64,000 bases of DNA from Nitrospiraceae bacterium (lineage in GTDB: Bacteria > Nitrospirota > Nitrospiria > Nitrospirales > UBA8639). The translations under genes were made by a program, and so were the position numbers. The stretch covers positions 69,113 through 133,112 of the forward strand of contig JACKFE010000006.1 of NCBI GenBank assembly GCA_020632635.1, in the 5' to 3' direction. Shown here in pieces: positions 43,218 to 51,692 of the stretch (positions are counted from its first letter, which is position 1; each line of letters opens with the position of its first letter). Under the pieces are notes generated by a model. It did not search any database. It saw only the letters and a program-made list of their open reading frames with translations, and was not told the DNA's origin.

Positions 43218-44782
43218 GATTGCCCTCCCGCCGAACCAGCATCTCTGACAGAATCTGGTGCAGAAACTGTTTCAATCATCCCCACCACACGATTTTGAGG
43301 TTGAAAGAGGCTATTAGCCACTCGTCGAATATCAGCCTTGGTCACCTTGTCAAGCCGTTCAATATACCGAAATAACTCCCGCCAATCGCCAAACAGCATC
43401 TGGTAATCGGTCAGATGCATGGCCAATCCTAAATTATTATCCAAGGCACGGACGAGTCCGGCTTTGGCCCTCGTGCGAAATCGTTCCAATTCTTCATCCG
43501 TCACATCCTGGGTTTTGAGTTTTTCGAACTCCTCGCGCAGTGCCTGTTGGACCGCAAGATTGTCAATGCCTCTGGCTGGCACCGCATATGCCATCCACAC
43601 ATGAGGATATTTATCCCCGGGATATTCGCCGTAGGCTCCCACGTTCACGGAAATCTGCTTGTCACGCACAAGTGATCGATATAAGCGGGCCGTGCGTCCA
43701 TTGGTCAGCACATCATCAATCGCGTCATAAATAGGTTGGTCCGGATGGCTCACAGCCGGCTTATGATAGCCCTCGACATACAGCGGTTGAGAGGGGTCGC
43801 GCAAAATGACGATTTTTTCCGCACTGGAAGGCGGTTCCACGGTTCGTAATGCCGGAGGGGACGGAGATGAAGGAATCCGACCGAAATATTTCTCCAAAAT
43901 CGGAATAAGGGCCTCCGCTTTCACATCACCCACAATGGCGGTCACCATATTAGAAGGAATGTAATAAGTCCGGAAAAATTTCTTGGCATCCGTAATGGTA
44001 TAGGACTGAATATCACTGGCATAACCAATGACCGGATGATGGTAGGAATGGGCCATAAACGCCGTTGAAACAAATTGCTCTAACAAACGGCCAAACGGCT
44101 GACTTTCCGTCCGCATCCGCCGCTCTTCCATCACCACATCCCGTTCCTCATAAAATTCTCTGAAGACCGGCTGTAGGAATCGCTCTGATTCCAGATAGGC
44201 AAAAAGTTCAACTTTATTGGAGGGCAGGGCATAAAAATATCCTGTCACATCTGCCCCGGTAAACGCATTGAGATTGACACCGCCCTCACGCTCAATAATG
44301 TCGCCGAATTCATTTTTGACGACATATTGCGAAGCCTCGCGCTGCCGAATCTTGAACGCCTCAAACAACTCCTTGACTCGCTCAGGATTCGATTGGGGTA
44401 ATAATTTTTCTTGTTGATAGGCTTGATAGGCAGCTTCCAGTTCCTCCAAGGCTTTTTTTTCGGCTTCGTAATCAGTTGTCCCAATATTGGGAGTGCCCTT
44501 AAAAGCCATATGTTCAAACATATGCGCCAGACCGGTTTGTCCGACACTCTCCTGGGCTGATCCGACGTTGACCCGCGTTAAAAATGAGAAGACAGGAGCC
44601 ACAGGGCGTTCGACAATGATAAACGTCCACCCATTTTTCAACCGATGCTGGGTTACACGTTTTTCAAAAGATTCCAAATCCTGGGCTACCGCAAACGAAG
44701 TCCAGAATAGCACCATCAGCCCAAACAATAGGCCAGCCATCATTCCTCCGTTGGGAATCGTCTTGTACTTCAATATCATCAT
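43214..44782 (-). CDS. M16-family zinc metallopeptidase, catalytic subunit
   Basis: 522 residues from the ATG at 44782, which has GGAGGAAAAGC upstream. The signal peptide is L-L-F-G-L-M-V-L-F-W-T-S-F-A-V-A-Q. The zinc site H-M-F-E-H is near residue 80, and the distal Glu is expected in the following A-Y-Q-A-Y-Q region. It cleaves peptides in the periplasm. Its stop overlaps the start of the second M16 gene by 4 bases. The pair gives one catalytic and one non-catalytic subunit, a known arrangement in the family. Confidence 0.92.
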   Translation of the reverse strand: MMILKYKTIPNGGMMAGLLFGLMVLFWTSFAVAQDLESFEKRVTQHRLKNGWTFIIVERPVAPVFSFLTRVNVGSAQESVGQTGLAHMFEHMAFKGTPNIGTTDYEAEKKALEELEAAYQAYQQEKLLPQSNPERVKELFEAFKIRQREASQYVVKNEFGDIIEREGGVNLNAFTGADVTGYFYALPSNKVELFAYLESERFLQPVFREFYEERDVVMEERRMRTESQPFGRLLEQFVSTAFMAHSYHHPVIGYASDIQSYTITDAKKFFRTYYIPSNMVTAIVGDVKAEALIPILEKYFGRIPSSPSPPALRTVEPPSSAEKIVILRDPSQPLYVEGYHKPAVSHPDQPIYDAIDDVLTNGRTARLYRSLVRDKQISVNVGAYGEYPGDKYPHVWMAYAVPARGIDNLAVQQALREEFEKLKTQDVTDEELERFRTRAKAGLVRALDNNLGLAMHLTDYQMLFGDWRELFRYIERLDKVTKADIRRVANSLFQPQNRVVGMIETVSAPDSVRDAGSAGGQS

Positions 44783-44921
44783 GCTTTTCCTCCCTGATCC
44801 AATACCTGATAACATGTGATCTCATCGTACCCAGGAATAGAAACCCATGCAAGCCAAGACCATACGGAAATTCCAGAATGAGAGCACCTCATGATTGAGG
44901 AACAAACCTATAGGATCAGAT

Positions 44922-46043
44922 CTACGAAATCACACAAAATGAGGACTGATCCGTATCAAGTTCCTGCCCAAGCCCCGCACTGGCCCAAGGATATAATCGA
45001 CATCCTTCATATCGATAACCACCCTTTGCCGGGTCATGAGTTAGCAATAACGGCATATCCAGATCAATAAATTCAAATCCTCCCAGGCCTAATACCAGGC
45101 TGAAAGAACACCCCATGGCGACCCGGCTCTCCACCATTCCTCCAATCATTAAATCAAGACCCGCCCTTCTGACCAGATTAACGATATCGAGGGATTCTCG
45201 TACCCCGCACTTGGTGATCTTTATATTAATGACATCAACCCCATCGGCTTCAATAAGACGTCGAGCATCAGAAAATGAACGGACCGACTCGTCGGCGGCA
45301 ATAGGAATGGCACTCTGCCGATGCACCTCCAGCAATCCATCCCAATCATCGCGGGAAACCGGCTGTTCAAACAAAATCACGGGAACATGCAGACGACTAA
45401 TCGCCCGTAAAAAATCAAGAGCTTCTTTGGCCGTGAACCCTTGGTTGCCATCAATCACAAAGGAAACCCTTGGGAAGGCCCGCCAGACAGCTTCGACCCG
45501 CCGGATATCCTTGTCCACATCCTGTCCAACTTTCATCTTGAACACACGGAATCCCCGAGTAAACCATTGCTCAGCCGTCTTCAGCACGGGTTCAATCGCC
45601 CCAATGGCTAAGGTGACATCGGTTTCTCGCACACGTACATCCGCGCCACCCCAAAGGGCCCAGAGAGGGACGTTTATGGCTCGGGCGAAGGCATCAAGCA
45701 GCGCTGTCTCTAACCCACAGCGGACTGAAGGAACAACACTGGTCGCCTCAGCCAATTCATGTGCCAATCGGCGCCATTGCAAGACCGACTGCCCAAGAAG
45801 AAGAGGGGCAACCGTTCGAAACACATCCAGGCACCCAGCCTGAGTCTCTCCCGATATGTCGGGAAAGGGCGCCATCTCCCCCAATCCACATATTCCACTC
45901 TGTAGCTGCAAGCGAATAAAGACATTGTCCGCAACGGACATTGTCCCGGTGGCCACGACAAATGGTTCTCGCAACGGGAGAGAAATCGGCCAAGCTTCAA
46001 TCTTCGTAATAAGAAACTCATCCAATCCTATTGCCCTCGACAC
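44922..46043 (-). CDS. Enolase-superfamily dipeptide epimerase-like enzyme
   Basis: 373 residues. The muconate-lactonising/dipeptide-epimerase layout: an N-terminal capping domain (S-L-P-L-R-E-P-F), then a TIM barrel with the K-x-K (V-F-K-M-K-V-G), metal ligands D in F-V-I-D-G-N-Q-G and E in L-F-E-Q-P-V, D-E in A-A-D-E-S-V, and I-N-I-K-I-T-K-C-G with the second Lys. L-Ala-D/L-Glu epimerase is likely, in murein-peptide recycling, but the substrate is not fixed by sequence. It starts at ATG. It is followed on the same strand by the M16 genes. Confidence 0.82.
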   Translation of the reverse strand: MSRAIGLDEFLITKIEAWPISLPLREPFVVATGTMSVADNVFIRLQLQSGICGLGEMAPFPDISGETQAGCLDVFRTVAPLLLGQSVLQWRRLAHELAEATSVVPSVRCGLETALLDAFARAINVPLWALWGGADVRVRETDVTLAIGAIEPVLKTAEQWFTRGFRVFKMKVGQDVDKDIRRVEAVWRAFPRVSFVIDGNQGFTAKEALDFLRAISRLHVPVILFEQPVSRDDWDGLLEVHRQSAIPIAADESVRSFSDARRLIEADGVDVINIKITKCGVRESLDIVNLVRRAGLDLMIGGMVESRVAMGCSFSLVLGLGGFEFIDLDMPLLLTHDPAKGGYRYEGCRLYPWASAGLGQELDTDQSSFCVIS

Positions 46044-46149
46044 TTCATATCAAAAAACAACCTACTTATTCATAGGCATGAATTCACTGGAGCACGGATG
46101 TCTCTTCGGGTGCAACCGGAAGCTTTCCATCAACGACGCTTCATCTTCC

Positions 46150-46794
46150 TCAACCATAGCGATCATTATTCCAGGGAAGGGCAGTATTGGAATAACCCCG
46201 AACTTCCCAAAACCCTTTCTGATCACGATCGGAAAATGTAATTTTTTTGATCCACTTGGCACCCTTCCAGGCATACCGTTTAGGAATTAACATCCGCACC
46301 GGCCATCCATGATCCCGTGACAGGGGTTTCCCATTCCAATGGGTCGCCAATAACACATCATCGTCCACACATACTTCCAGAGGCAAATTCGTAGTGTAAT
46401 CGTCATAGGATTCAAAGAAAAGAAATTGAGCTGATGACAATGGGCGCACAACGTCAATGAGATGGCGAAACGAGACCCCTTGCCAGGCGCAATCCAACAT
46501 ACTCCAAGTGGTGACGCAATGAAAATCCGTCACCAGATCGATCTTGGGTTGAGACTGAAACTCCCCCCAAGTCCACGTGACGGGGTTGGCAACAAACCCA
46601 TCAACGGTGAGCGTCCAATCGTCCAACGACAGATCAGGCTTAAACCCTAAATCCAACACGGGGAAATTATTGACAAAATGCTGACCAGGGGGTAACCGTT
46701 CATCTTCAGGTTCGTCAACCTCCCGCCCGGAAATCCCTCGCCGATGTTGAGCAAGGACCTGCTTGGCTTTGACCACTCGTTCATTTGGTTCCAC
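46150..46794 (-). CDS. Sulfite oxidase-like oxidoreductase (Mo-binding domain only)
   Basis: 214 residues. It holds the molybdopterin-binding domain but no dimerisation domain or signal peptide. The ligand Cys is in F-H-C-V-T-T-W-S near residue 85, followed by W-Q-G-V-S-F-R. The C-terminus has D-H-G-W-P-V-R-M-L-I-P-K-R-Y and W-K-G-A-K-W-I-K-K-I. It resembles the YuiH/MsrP-like group. It appears to be cytoplasmic, unlike the Tat-exported relative at 27198, and its electron partner is unknown. It sits upstream of the epimerase gene on the same strand. Confidence 0.85.
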   Translation of the reverse strand: MEPNERVVKAKQVLAQHRRGISGREVDEPEDERLPPGQHFVNNFPVLDLGFKPDLSLDDWTLTVDGFVANPVTWTWGEFQSQPKIDLVTDFHCVTTWSMLDCAWQGVSFRHLIDVVRPLSSAQFLFFESYDDYTTNLPLEVCVDDDVLLATHWNGKPLSRDHGWPVRMLIPKRYAWKGAKWIKKITFSDRDQKGFWEVRGYSNTALPWNNDRYG

Positions 46795-47055
46795 GCGTTT
46801 TCCTCCTTCAAACGTTCATGAACATACGGACTAAGCCCCAATCATTCCCTCTCATTCCACAACAAGGCTAACCGAATTCCAAACGCTGGACAAGAGAACG
46901 ATCTTCAACTTCACATGGCCAAATTCCCAAAATTCTGATACACTTCTTCAACAATTCCTGGTCTGGAACCGCTCGCCTTTTTGTCCCCCCGGCTGAGAGC
47001 CGCGATCTTTTCCAGTCTCATGTGTTTTTATCTTTTTACGCGGAGGATCAGTCGT

Positions 47056-47598
47056 ATGGTATTACGTCGGATTACCCTTAGAGGGTTGTGCACATTTGGG
47101 ATGATCACGGCCATGGCTCTCACGTCTGCCCAGGCCGAGTCTCCGGAAGGAGGAGCTGGCATGACGATTGCCGACGGAACAACCGTGTCTTTGGAGTACA
47201 CGCTAACCTTGGACAACAAGGAAGTCCTGGACACCAATGTGGGAGGCGATCCCCTCACCTTTACCCAAGGCTCTCACCAAATCATTCCCGGACTGGAAAA
47301 TGCGCTTGTCGGCATGAAAGCGGGCGACAGCAAACAAGTGACGGTGAAGCCAAGTGAAGGATATGGAGAAGTCGATGAACGGGCGTTTCAAGAAATTCCG
47401 ATTGAACACATTCCGCCAGATGCCAGGAAAGTCGGCACCCAATTACAGGGGAAAGACCCCGAGGGCCGAATGGTCCGCCCGACTGTTAAGGAAGTCAAAG
47501 AACAAATGGTCGTGTTAGACTTCAATCATCCGCTAGCCGGGAAAACTCTGAATTTTGACATTAAAATCTTGGATGTCAAAGCCGGCCCCACTCCCTAA
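47056..47598 (+). CDS. Exported FKBP-type peptidyl-prolyl isomerase, SlyD-like
   Basis: 180 residues from the ATG at 47056. The signal is R-R-I-T-L-R-G-L-C-T-F-G-M-I-T-A-M-A-L with cleavage after A-Q-A. The FKBP core has V-S-L-E-Y-T-L-T-L and G-S-H-Q-I-I-P-G-L-E-N-A-L-V-G-M-K-A-G-D, then an inserted flap Y-G-E-V-D-E-R-A-F-Q and G-K-T-L-N-F-D-I, as in SlyD. No histidine-rich tail is present. It should assist folding in the periplasm. The frame opens at 46981, but the extra 25 residues would put a second hydrophobic run before the signal. Confidence 0.88.
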   Translation: MVLRRITLRGLCTFGMITAMALTSAQAESPEGGAGMTIADGTTVSLEYTLTLDNKEVLDTNVGGDPLTFTQGSHQIIPGLENALVGMKAGDSKQVTVKPSEGYGEVDERAFQEIPIEHIPPDARKVGTQLQGKDPEGRMVRPTVKEVKEQMVVLDFNHPLAGKTLNFDIKILDVKAGPTP

Positions 47599-47620
47599 TG
47601 CTGCCATGGTCCTAAAAATG

Positions 47621-47657
47621 AGACCCGCCCTCACGTCTATCAGGTGAGGGCGGGTCT
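47621..47657 (+). terminator. Intrinsic terminator after FKBP gene
   Basis: A perfect 13-bp stem AGACCCGCCCTCA/TGAGGGCGGGTCT with an 11-base loop, followed by CTT. It lies 22 bases past the FKBP stop. Confidence 0.85.
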
Positions 47658-47696
47658 CTTGAGTTCCCTGGTGAACTAGCCTGTCTTTTGGTTCAG

Positions 47697-47945
47697 TTAT
47701 ATTTCCATCAAATGCATGATCGTCGATTTGGCATGCAAGATAGCCACATCAGCATGTCCGGCTTTTCCATGGACAATCGCATCCCCTCATTCTGCAATCC
47801 CGGCATCCAGGTGAGGACTCTGTGAATCCTGCTTGGCGGCAGTAGCATGTTGAAGCGTCCCTCCGCATGGGTCACAAGAGCATCTGCATCCCCCATTCCC
47901 ACATAATCAGCGGCCTCATGGGCATGCGTGATGGCTTCACTAGAA
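47697..47945 (-). pseudogene. Degraded SmbP-like small metal-binding protein gene
   Basis: Two frames together resemble SmbP, a His-rich metal-binding protein with repeats such as H-A-E-A-A-L-x-H-A. The first frame gives A-I-T-H-A-H-E-A-A-D and A-L-V-T-H-A-E. After a one-base loss near 47860, the next frame gives L-Q-H-A-T-A-A-K-Q, P-H-L-D-A-G-I-A-E, a TGA at 47787-47789, then V-H-G-K-A-G-H-A-D-V-A-I-L-H-A-K and a TAA at 47697. SmbP is known from ammonia oxidisers and relatives. The frameshift and stop make a remnant likely. No intact copy is in the window. Confidence 0.68.
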
Positions 47946-47993
47946 AATCCAACCAATCGACCATTCCTGTTTCGAGATAGAGCCAGCGAAGAC

Positions 47994-48386
47994 TTATGAC
48001 TGGTAAGATTCAAGGGCACGACTGACAAGGGCCGCAAGATCAGCAAAGTCGTAAGGTTTATCAAGAACCGCAAATGCTCCCAATTGCCAGGCTTGTTCTG
48101 ACACCTCGGGGACTAAATTTCCGGAGTAGAGAATCACTGGCAAGGTCTGAAGCAAGGGTTGCTGTTTCAGTTGCTGCAGAAATTCCATTCCTGTCATTAC
48201 TGGCATGCGATTATCGGAAATGACCAAGTGCACATCAGAATGTGTGGCCAAAAATTTCAGAGCCGCTGCCCCATGGTCGACTTCTTCACAATCATATCCC
48301 TGATGCTCAAGGTATAACTTCAAGGCCTTCCGCGCCATCTCATGATCATCAACTAATAGAATCTTTTTCTTCTGGCCAGACATCAT
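47994..48386 (-). CDS. Single-domain response regulator
   Basis: 130 residues, a receiver domain only. Acidic D-D-H-E at 14-17, the phosphorylated Asp in V-I-S-D-N-R-M-P near 57, Thr/Ser in I-L-Y-S-G, and Lys in V-L-D-K-P-Y-D are all present. There is no output domain, so it acts by binding a partner, as CheY-like proteins do. No histidine kinase is adjacent. It starts at ATG-ATG. It is followed on the same strand by the SmbP-like remnant. Confidence 0.93.
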   Translation of the reverse strand: MMSGQKKKILLVDDHEMARKALKLYLEHQGYDCEEVDHGAAALKFLATHSDVHLVISDNRMPVMTGMEFLQQLKQQPLLQTLPVILYSGNLVPEVSEQAWQLGAFAVLDKPYDFADLAALVSRALESYQS

Positions 48387-48543
48387 TCAAAACTAAAGGA
48401 ACACCAGTGTTCACAAGGGTTTTATGGATTATGAGTGTACCATGACCTGACAACATGGCGCAAAATTTCCGCCGAAAAATCGAGCGGTTCTCCTCGCCCA
48501 CTCACCACATAATGGAGAAGCCACTCCCCTCACGGATCCAAAG

Positions 48544-49743
48544 TCACTCGGCATGCAAGGCCTCAACCGGATCAATGCGGACAGCCCGACGCGCCGGCGC
48601 CACCCCGGACAATAATCCCGATCCCATAGAGACCAATACGCCCAAGACTAAATACTGTTCGTCGATCAACACAGGAAGCCCAGGAAGTATCAGCGTCAAA
48701 ACCCAAACACCCACAATCCCTGCCATCACGCCCACGCCTCCCCCCATGGCAGACAATATCACGGACTCTACGAGGAAGACGGAAAAAATTTGGTGCGATC
48801 GAGCCCCAAGAGCTCGTAATAATCCAATTTCCGGAATACGCTCTCCCACGGAGATCCACATCATCGTCAACACACCAATCGCTCCAACAACCAGAGAAAT
48901 TCCGGCAATCCCAGCAGCGGCCAGTGTCACCACCCGCATAATCTCATCTAACGAATCCAGCATGGCCGCTTGGGTCGTGATTGTAAAATCTTCTGTTCCA
49001 TGATGGCGGCTGATTAAGACTCGACGCACGTCCTCAACCACCCGTTCGGCCAGCCCCGCCGATTGATAGGCCACATCCACTTCCATTAATTCATCCACAT
49101 TAAACATCCGCATGGCATTGGCTACCGGGACATACACCGCATCATCAAGATCGTATCCAAGAATTTGCCCTTTGGGTTCCATCACGCCAATGACGCGAAA
49201 CCGGTATCCAGCAACTCGCACAATTTCCCCGAGAGGATTGCGATCGGCAAAGAGCTCACGCTTCATTTTCGGGCCCAAAACCGTGACGGACGTGGCGCGA
49301 TCCAAATCCCCCGCTGGTAAAAATTCACCTTGGCCCACTGTGAACCGCCACACCACAGGCATATCAGCCGTCACCCCCAAAATATTCACACTCCGTCCAC
49401 GACCATTTCCCTCAACCCTCCCCATTCCCATAGCCATCGGCACAACCGCCTCGACACCGGGAAGCCGACGCAAGACTTCCGCATCCGCTAAAGTTAACTT
49501 GTGCGTCGTGCCCCCTAAGATCCCCGGGATGCCCAGCGTTTTGGTCTTCCCTGGATTGATCGCCAGAATATTGGTGCCAAACTGGGTAAATTGTGCGAGT
49601 ACATAACTGCGCGTTCCCTCTCCGATGGCGGTCAACAGAATCACCGCTCCCACACCAATTGCAATACCAATCAATGAGAGCATCGAGCGTAAGCGATGCG
49701 CCCAAACTGCCCCGCCCGCAAATCGGATGAGATCAAGGACCAT
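48544..49743 (-). CDS. MacB-like ABC transporter permease, second
   Basis: 399 residues from the ATG at 49743. Type VII ABC permease: an N-terminal helix (L-R-S-M-L-S-L-I-G-I-A-I-G-V-G-A-V), a large periplasmic domain with G-T-N-I-L-A-I-N-P-G-K, and three C-terminal helices. It includes the coupling segment I-P-E-I-G-L-L-R-A-L-G-A. It follows the first permease by 5 bases. Two half-permeases of the same length suggest a heterodimer. The longer frame to 49863 would overlap that gene. Confidence 0.9.
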   Translation of the reverse strand: MVLDLIRFAGGAVWAHRLRSMLSLIGIAIGVGAVILLTAIGEGTRSYVLAQFTQFGTNILAINPGKTKTLGIPGILGGTTHKLTLADAEVLRRLPGVEAVVPMAMGMGRVEGNGRGRSVNILGVTADMPVVWRFTVGQGEFLPAGDLDRATSVTVLGPKMKRELFADRNPLGEIVRVAGYRFRVIGVMEPKGQILGYDLDDAVYVPVANAMRMFNVDELMEVDVAYQSAGLAERVVEDVRRVLISRHHGTEDFTITTQAAMLDSLDEIMRVVTLAAAGIAGISLVVGAIGVLTMMWISVGERIPEIGLLRALGARSHQIFSVFLVESVILSAMGGGVGVMAGIVGVWVLTLILPGLPVLIDEQYLVLGVLVSMGSGLLSGVAPARRAVRIDPVEALHAE

Positions 49744-49748
49744 GAGGA

Positions 49749-50948
49749 TTACCGCCGTTGCAATGCCAGAATAGGGTCCAATTTCGCCGCCCGTTGAGCG
49801 GGCATGACACCAAAGAGTCCTCCCATGACCAGAGCAAGCCCTAGTGCCGCCCACATGGCCCAAGCGGGAGGATCCGCCGGGATAGCCGGAAATCCCCAGA
49901 CCACGGCTTTCACCAACCCAACCCCTAACCCAAGGCCAACAAGTCCGCCAATACCTGCCAACAAGATAGCCTCCAGCAAAAACAGCCCACGAATATGTCC
50001 CTGGGTCGCACCTAATGCACGCAGAAGCCCGATCTCTTCCGTCCGCTCTGAGACCGTCACCAACATGACATTCATGACCCCAATCCCCGCCACAGATAGG
50101 GAAATAGCCCCAATCGCCACAAGCACCAACGTCAAGGTCTGCAGAATCCCGGAAAACGTCGAAATGACCGCCTTTTGCGTGATGCAGGTCACATCTTCCT
50201 CATTATGCCGCTCAGTCAAAATGGCCAGCGCCTCATCACAAGTCCGATTCAAATCTCTGGGTGACCGCACCTTTATCAGAATGCGATAGAGCGAAGAACG
50301 ATTAAACATTTTCAAACCGGTCGCTACCGGGACAATCGCCACCTCATCCATCTTAATTCCTAGCTGGGTGCCGATTTCCGCCAAAACGCCAATGACACGC
50401 ATGCGCCATTCACCGACCCGAACGACTTGTCCCAGGGGACTCTGCCCCGGGAATAATTCTCGCGCCACCGTATGCCCTAACACCACAACCGCCGCACCAC
50501 GTTCCACATCCCCGTTCGGCAAAAACAGTCCCTGCGCCACATGCAGCTCCCGCGCGTTCAAAAAGTCAGCAATACTTCCGACAACCGCCACCTGTCGCCG
50601 TCGCTCGCCATGGCTCACGGTCTCCGTTCCCATGGAAACCGGGACAATATACTGAGCGGAATGAATTTCCCGCCGAAGCGCTAACAAATCCTGTAGAGTA
50701 AGATCATTGGGTACACCGCCGATGCCGGGCATGGCCCCAGTGGTTTCGGTTTTTCCCGGAAGAATCGACAGGAGATTGCTGCCGATCGAAGTAAACTCTT
50801 GAATCACATATTGGCGCGCGCCCTCCCCTAATGCGGTCAACGTCACGACCGCGGCAATGCCAACCGACACGCCCACCACGCACAGGGCCGTTCGCAATCG
50901 GTTGCCAGCCAACGCCAACCCCGCGAGTCTCATCATATCCCATAGCAT
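49749..50948 (-). CDS. MacB-like ABC transporter permease, first
   Basis: 399 residues from the ATG at 50948. An ATG at 50981 is possible but lacks the usual N-terminus. It has the same MacB-type fold as its partner: L-R-T-A-L-C-V-V-G-V-S-V-G-I-A, a periplasmic domain with G-S-N-L-L-S-I-L-P-G-K, and three C-terminal helices with E-E-I-G-L-L-R-A-L-G-A. It should form a membrane complex with the ATPase upstream and the other permease. It lacks the fused ATPase domain of E. coli MacB. Confidence 0.9.
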   Translation of the reverse strand: MLWDMMRLAGLALAGNRLRTALCVVGVSVGIAAVVTLTALGEGARQYVIQEFTSIGSNLLSILPGKTETTGAMPGIGGVPNDLTLQDLLALRREIHSAQYIVPVSMGTETVSHGERRRQVAVVGSIADFLNARELHVAQGLFLPNGDVERGAAVVVLGHTVARELFPGQSPLGQVVRVGEWRMRVIGVLAEIGTQLGIKMDEVAIVPVATGLKMFNRSSLYRILIKVRSPRDLNRTCDEALAILTERHNEEDVTCITQKAVISTFSGILQTLTLVLVAIGAISLSVAGIGVMNVMLVTVSERTEEIGLLRALGATQGHIRGLFLLEAILLAGIGGLVGLGLGVGLVKAVVWGFPAIPADPPAWAMWAALGLALVMGGLFGVMPAQRAAKLDPILALQRR

Positions 50949-50984
50949 GGCTGCCCTCTTGAAACCCGACTCCTCAATCATGAT

Positions 50985-51692
50985 TCAGGAGAACGGCATT
51001 CCACGATCAGACAATTCTTGCCCCTTCAACCGATTCACAATCTGGCCATCAGTCAGCACGATCACCCGGTTGGCTCTTCGCGCGACATTCGGATCATGCG
51101 TTACCACAATTAACGTGAGTCCCTTTACGTTCAACGACTCCAAGAGTTCCATGATTTGATGACCGGAATGAGTATCCAAATTGCCGGTCGGCTCGTCGGC
51201 CAACAGTAAGGAAGGCTGCATTATAATGGCTCGGGCAATGACCACGCGTTGCCGTTGTCCCACAGACAGTTGATTGGGGCGATGCCCAGCCCGATCGGTG
51301 AGCCCTACAGCCTCAAGCGCCGCTTCAGCTCGCCTTCGGCGCTCGGAGGCGGGAATTCCGGCAAACACCATGGGCAACGCCACATTGTCTAACGCCGTCA
51401 GGCGTGGAACCAGATGAAACGACTGAAAAATGAAGCCGATTTGTTGTTGACGAACCCGGCTCAACGCCTGATCGTCCAACTGACTAACGTCCTCGCCGTT
51501 GAAGATATAGGCCCCAGCACTTGGACGGAGCAAACACCCGATAACATTCAGCAAGGTGGATTTGCCAGAACCAGAAGGCCCGACGATCGCGACATAGTCT
51601 CCGGTTTCGAACGTCTCACTGGCATCCTTCAAAGCATAAATCGGCTGTCCGCCAACCTCAAATATTTTGGAAATATGTTGAAGTTCAATCAC
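50985..51692 (-). CDS. ABC transporter ATP-binding protein (MacB/LolD type)
   Basis: 235 residues. Walker A G-P-S-G-S-G-K-S-T is near 38-46, the signature Q-L-S-V-G-Q-R-Q-R is near 140, Walker B L-L-L-A-D-E-P-T-G-N-L-D follows, and the H-loop is T-H-D-P. It is the cytoplasmic engine of the export system. Its ATG overlaps the stop of the adaptor gene by 4 bases, so the operon order is adaptor, ATPase, permease, permease. The cargo could be a lipoprotein, peptide or drug. Confidence 0.93.
   Translation of the reverse strand: MIELQHISKIFEVGGQPIYALKDASETFETGDYVAIVGPSGSGKSTLLNVIGCLLRPSAGAYIFNGEDVSQLDDQALSRVRQQQIGFIFQSFHLVPRLTALDNVALPMVFAGIPASERRRRAEAALEAVGLTDRAGHRPNQLSVGQRQRVVIARAIIMQPSLLLADEPTGNLDTHSGHQIMELLESLNVKGLTLIVVTHDPNVARRANRVIVLTDGQIVNRLKGQELSDRGMPFS

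Noticed and set aside
45115..45843. Plus-strand open frame of 242 codons
   Set aside because: Ser/Thr/Arg-rich low-complexity shadow of the epimerase gene.
47708..48073. Minus-strand open frame of 121 codons overlapping the response regulator
   Set aside because: Its N-terminal part is a shadow of the response regulator. The rest reads across the SmbP-like remnant, whose second half belongs to another frame.
48455..49003. Plus-strand open frame of 182 codons
   Set aside because: Thr/Pro/Ile-rich shadow of the ABC permease gene on the other strand.
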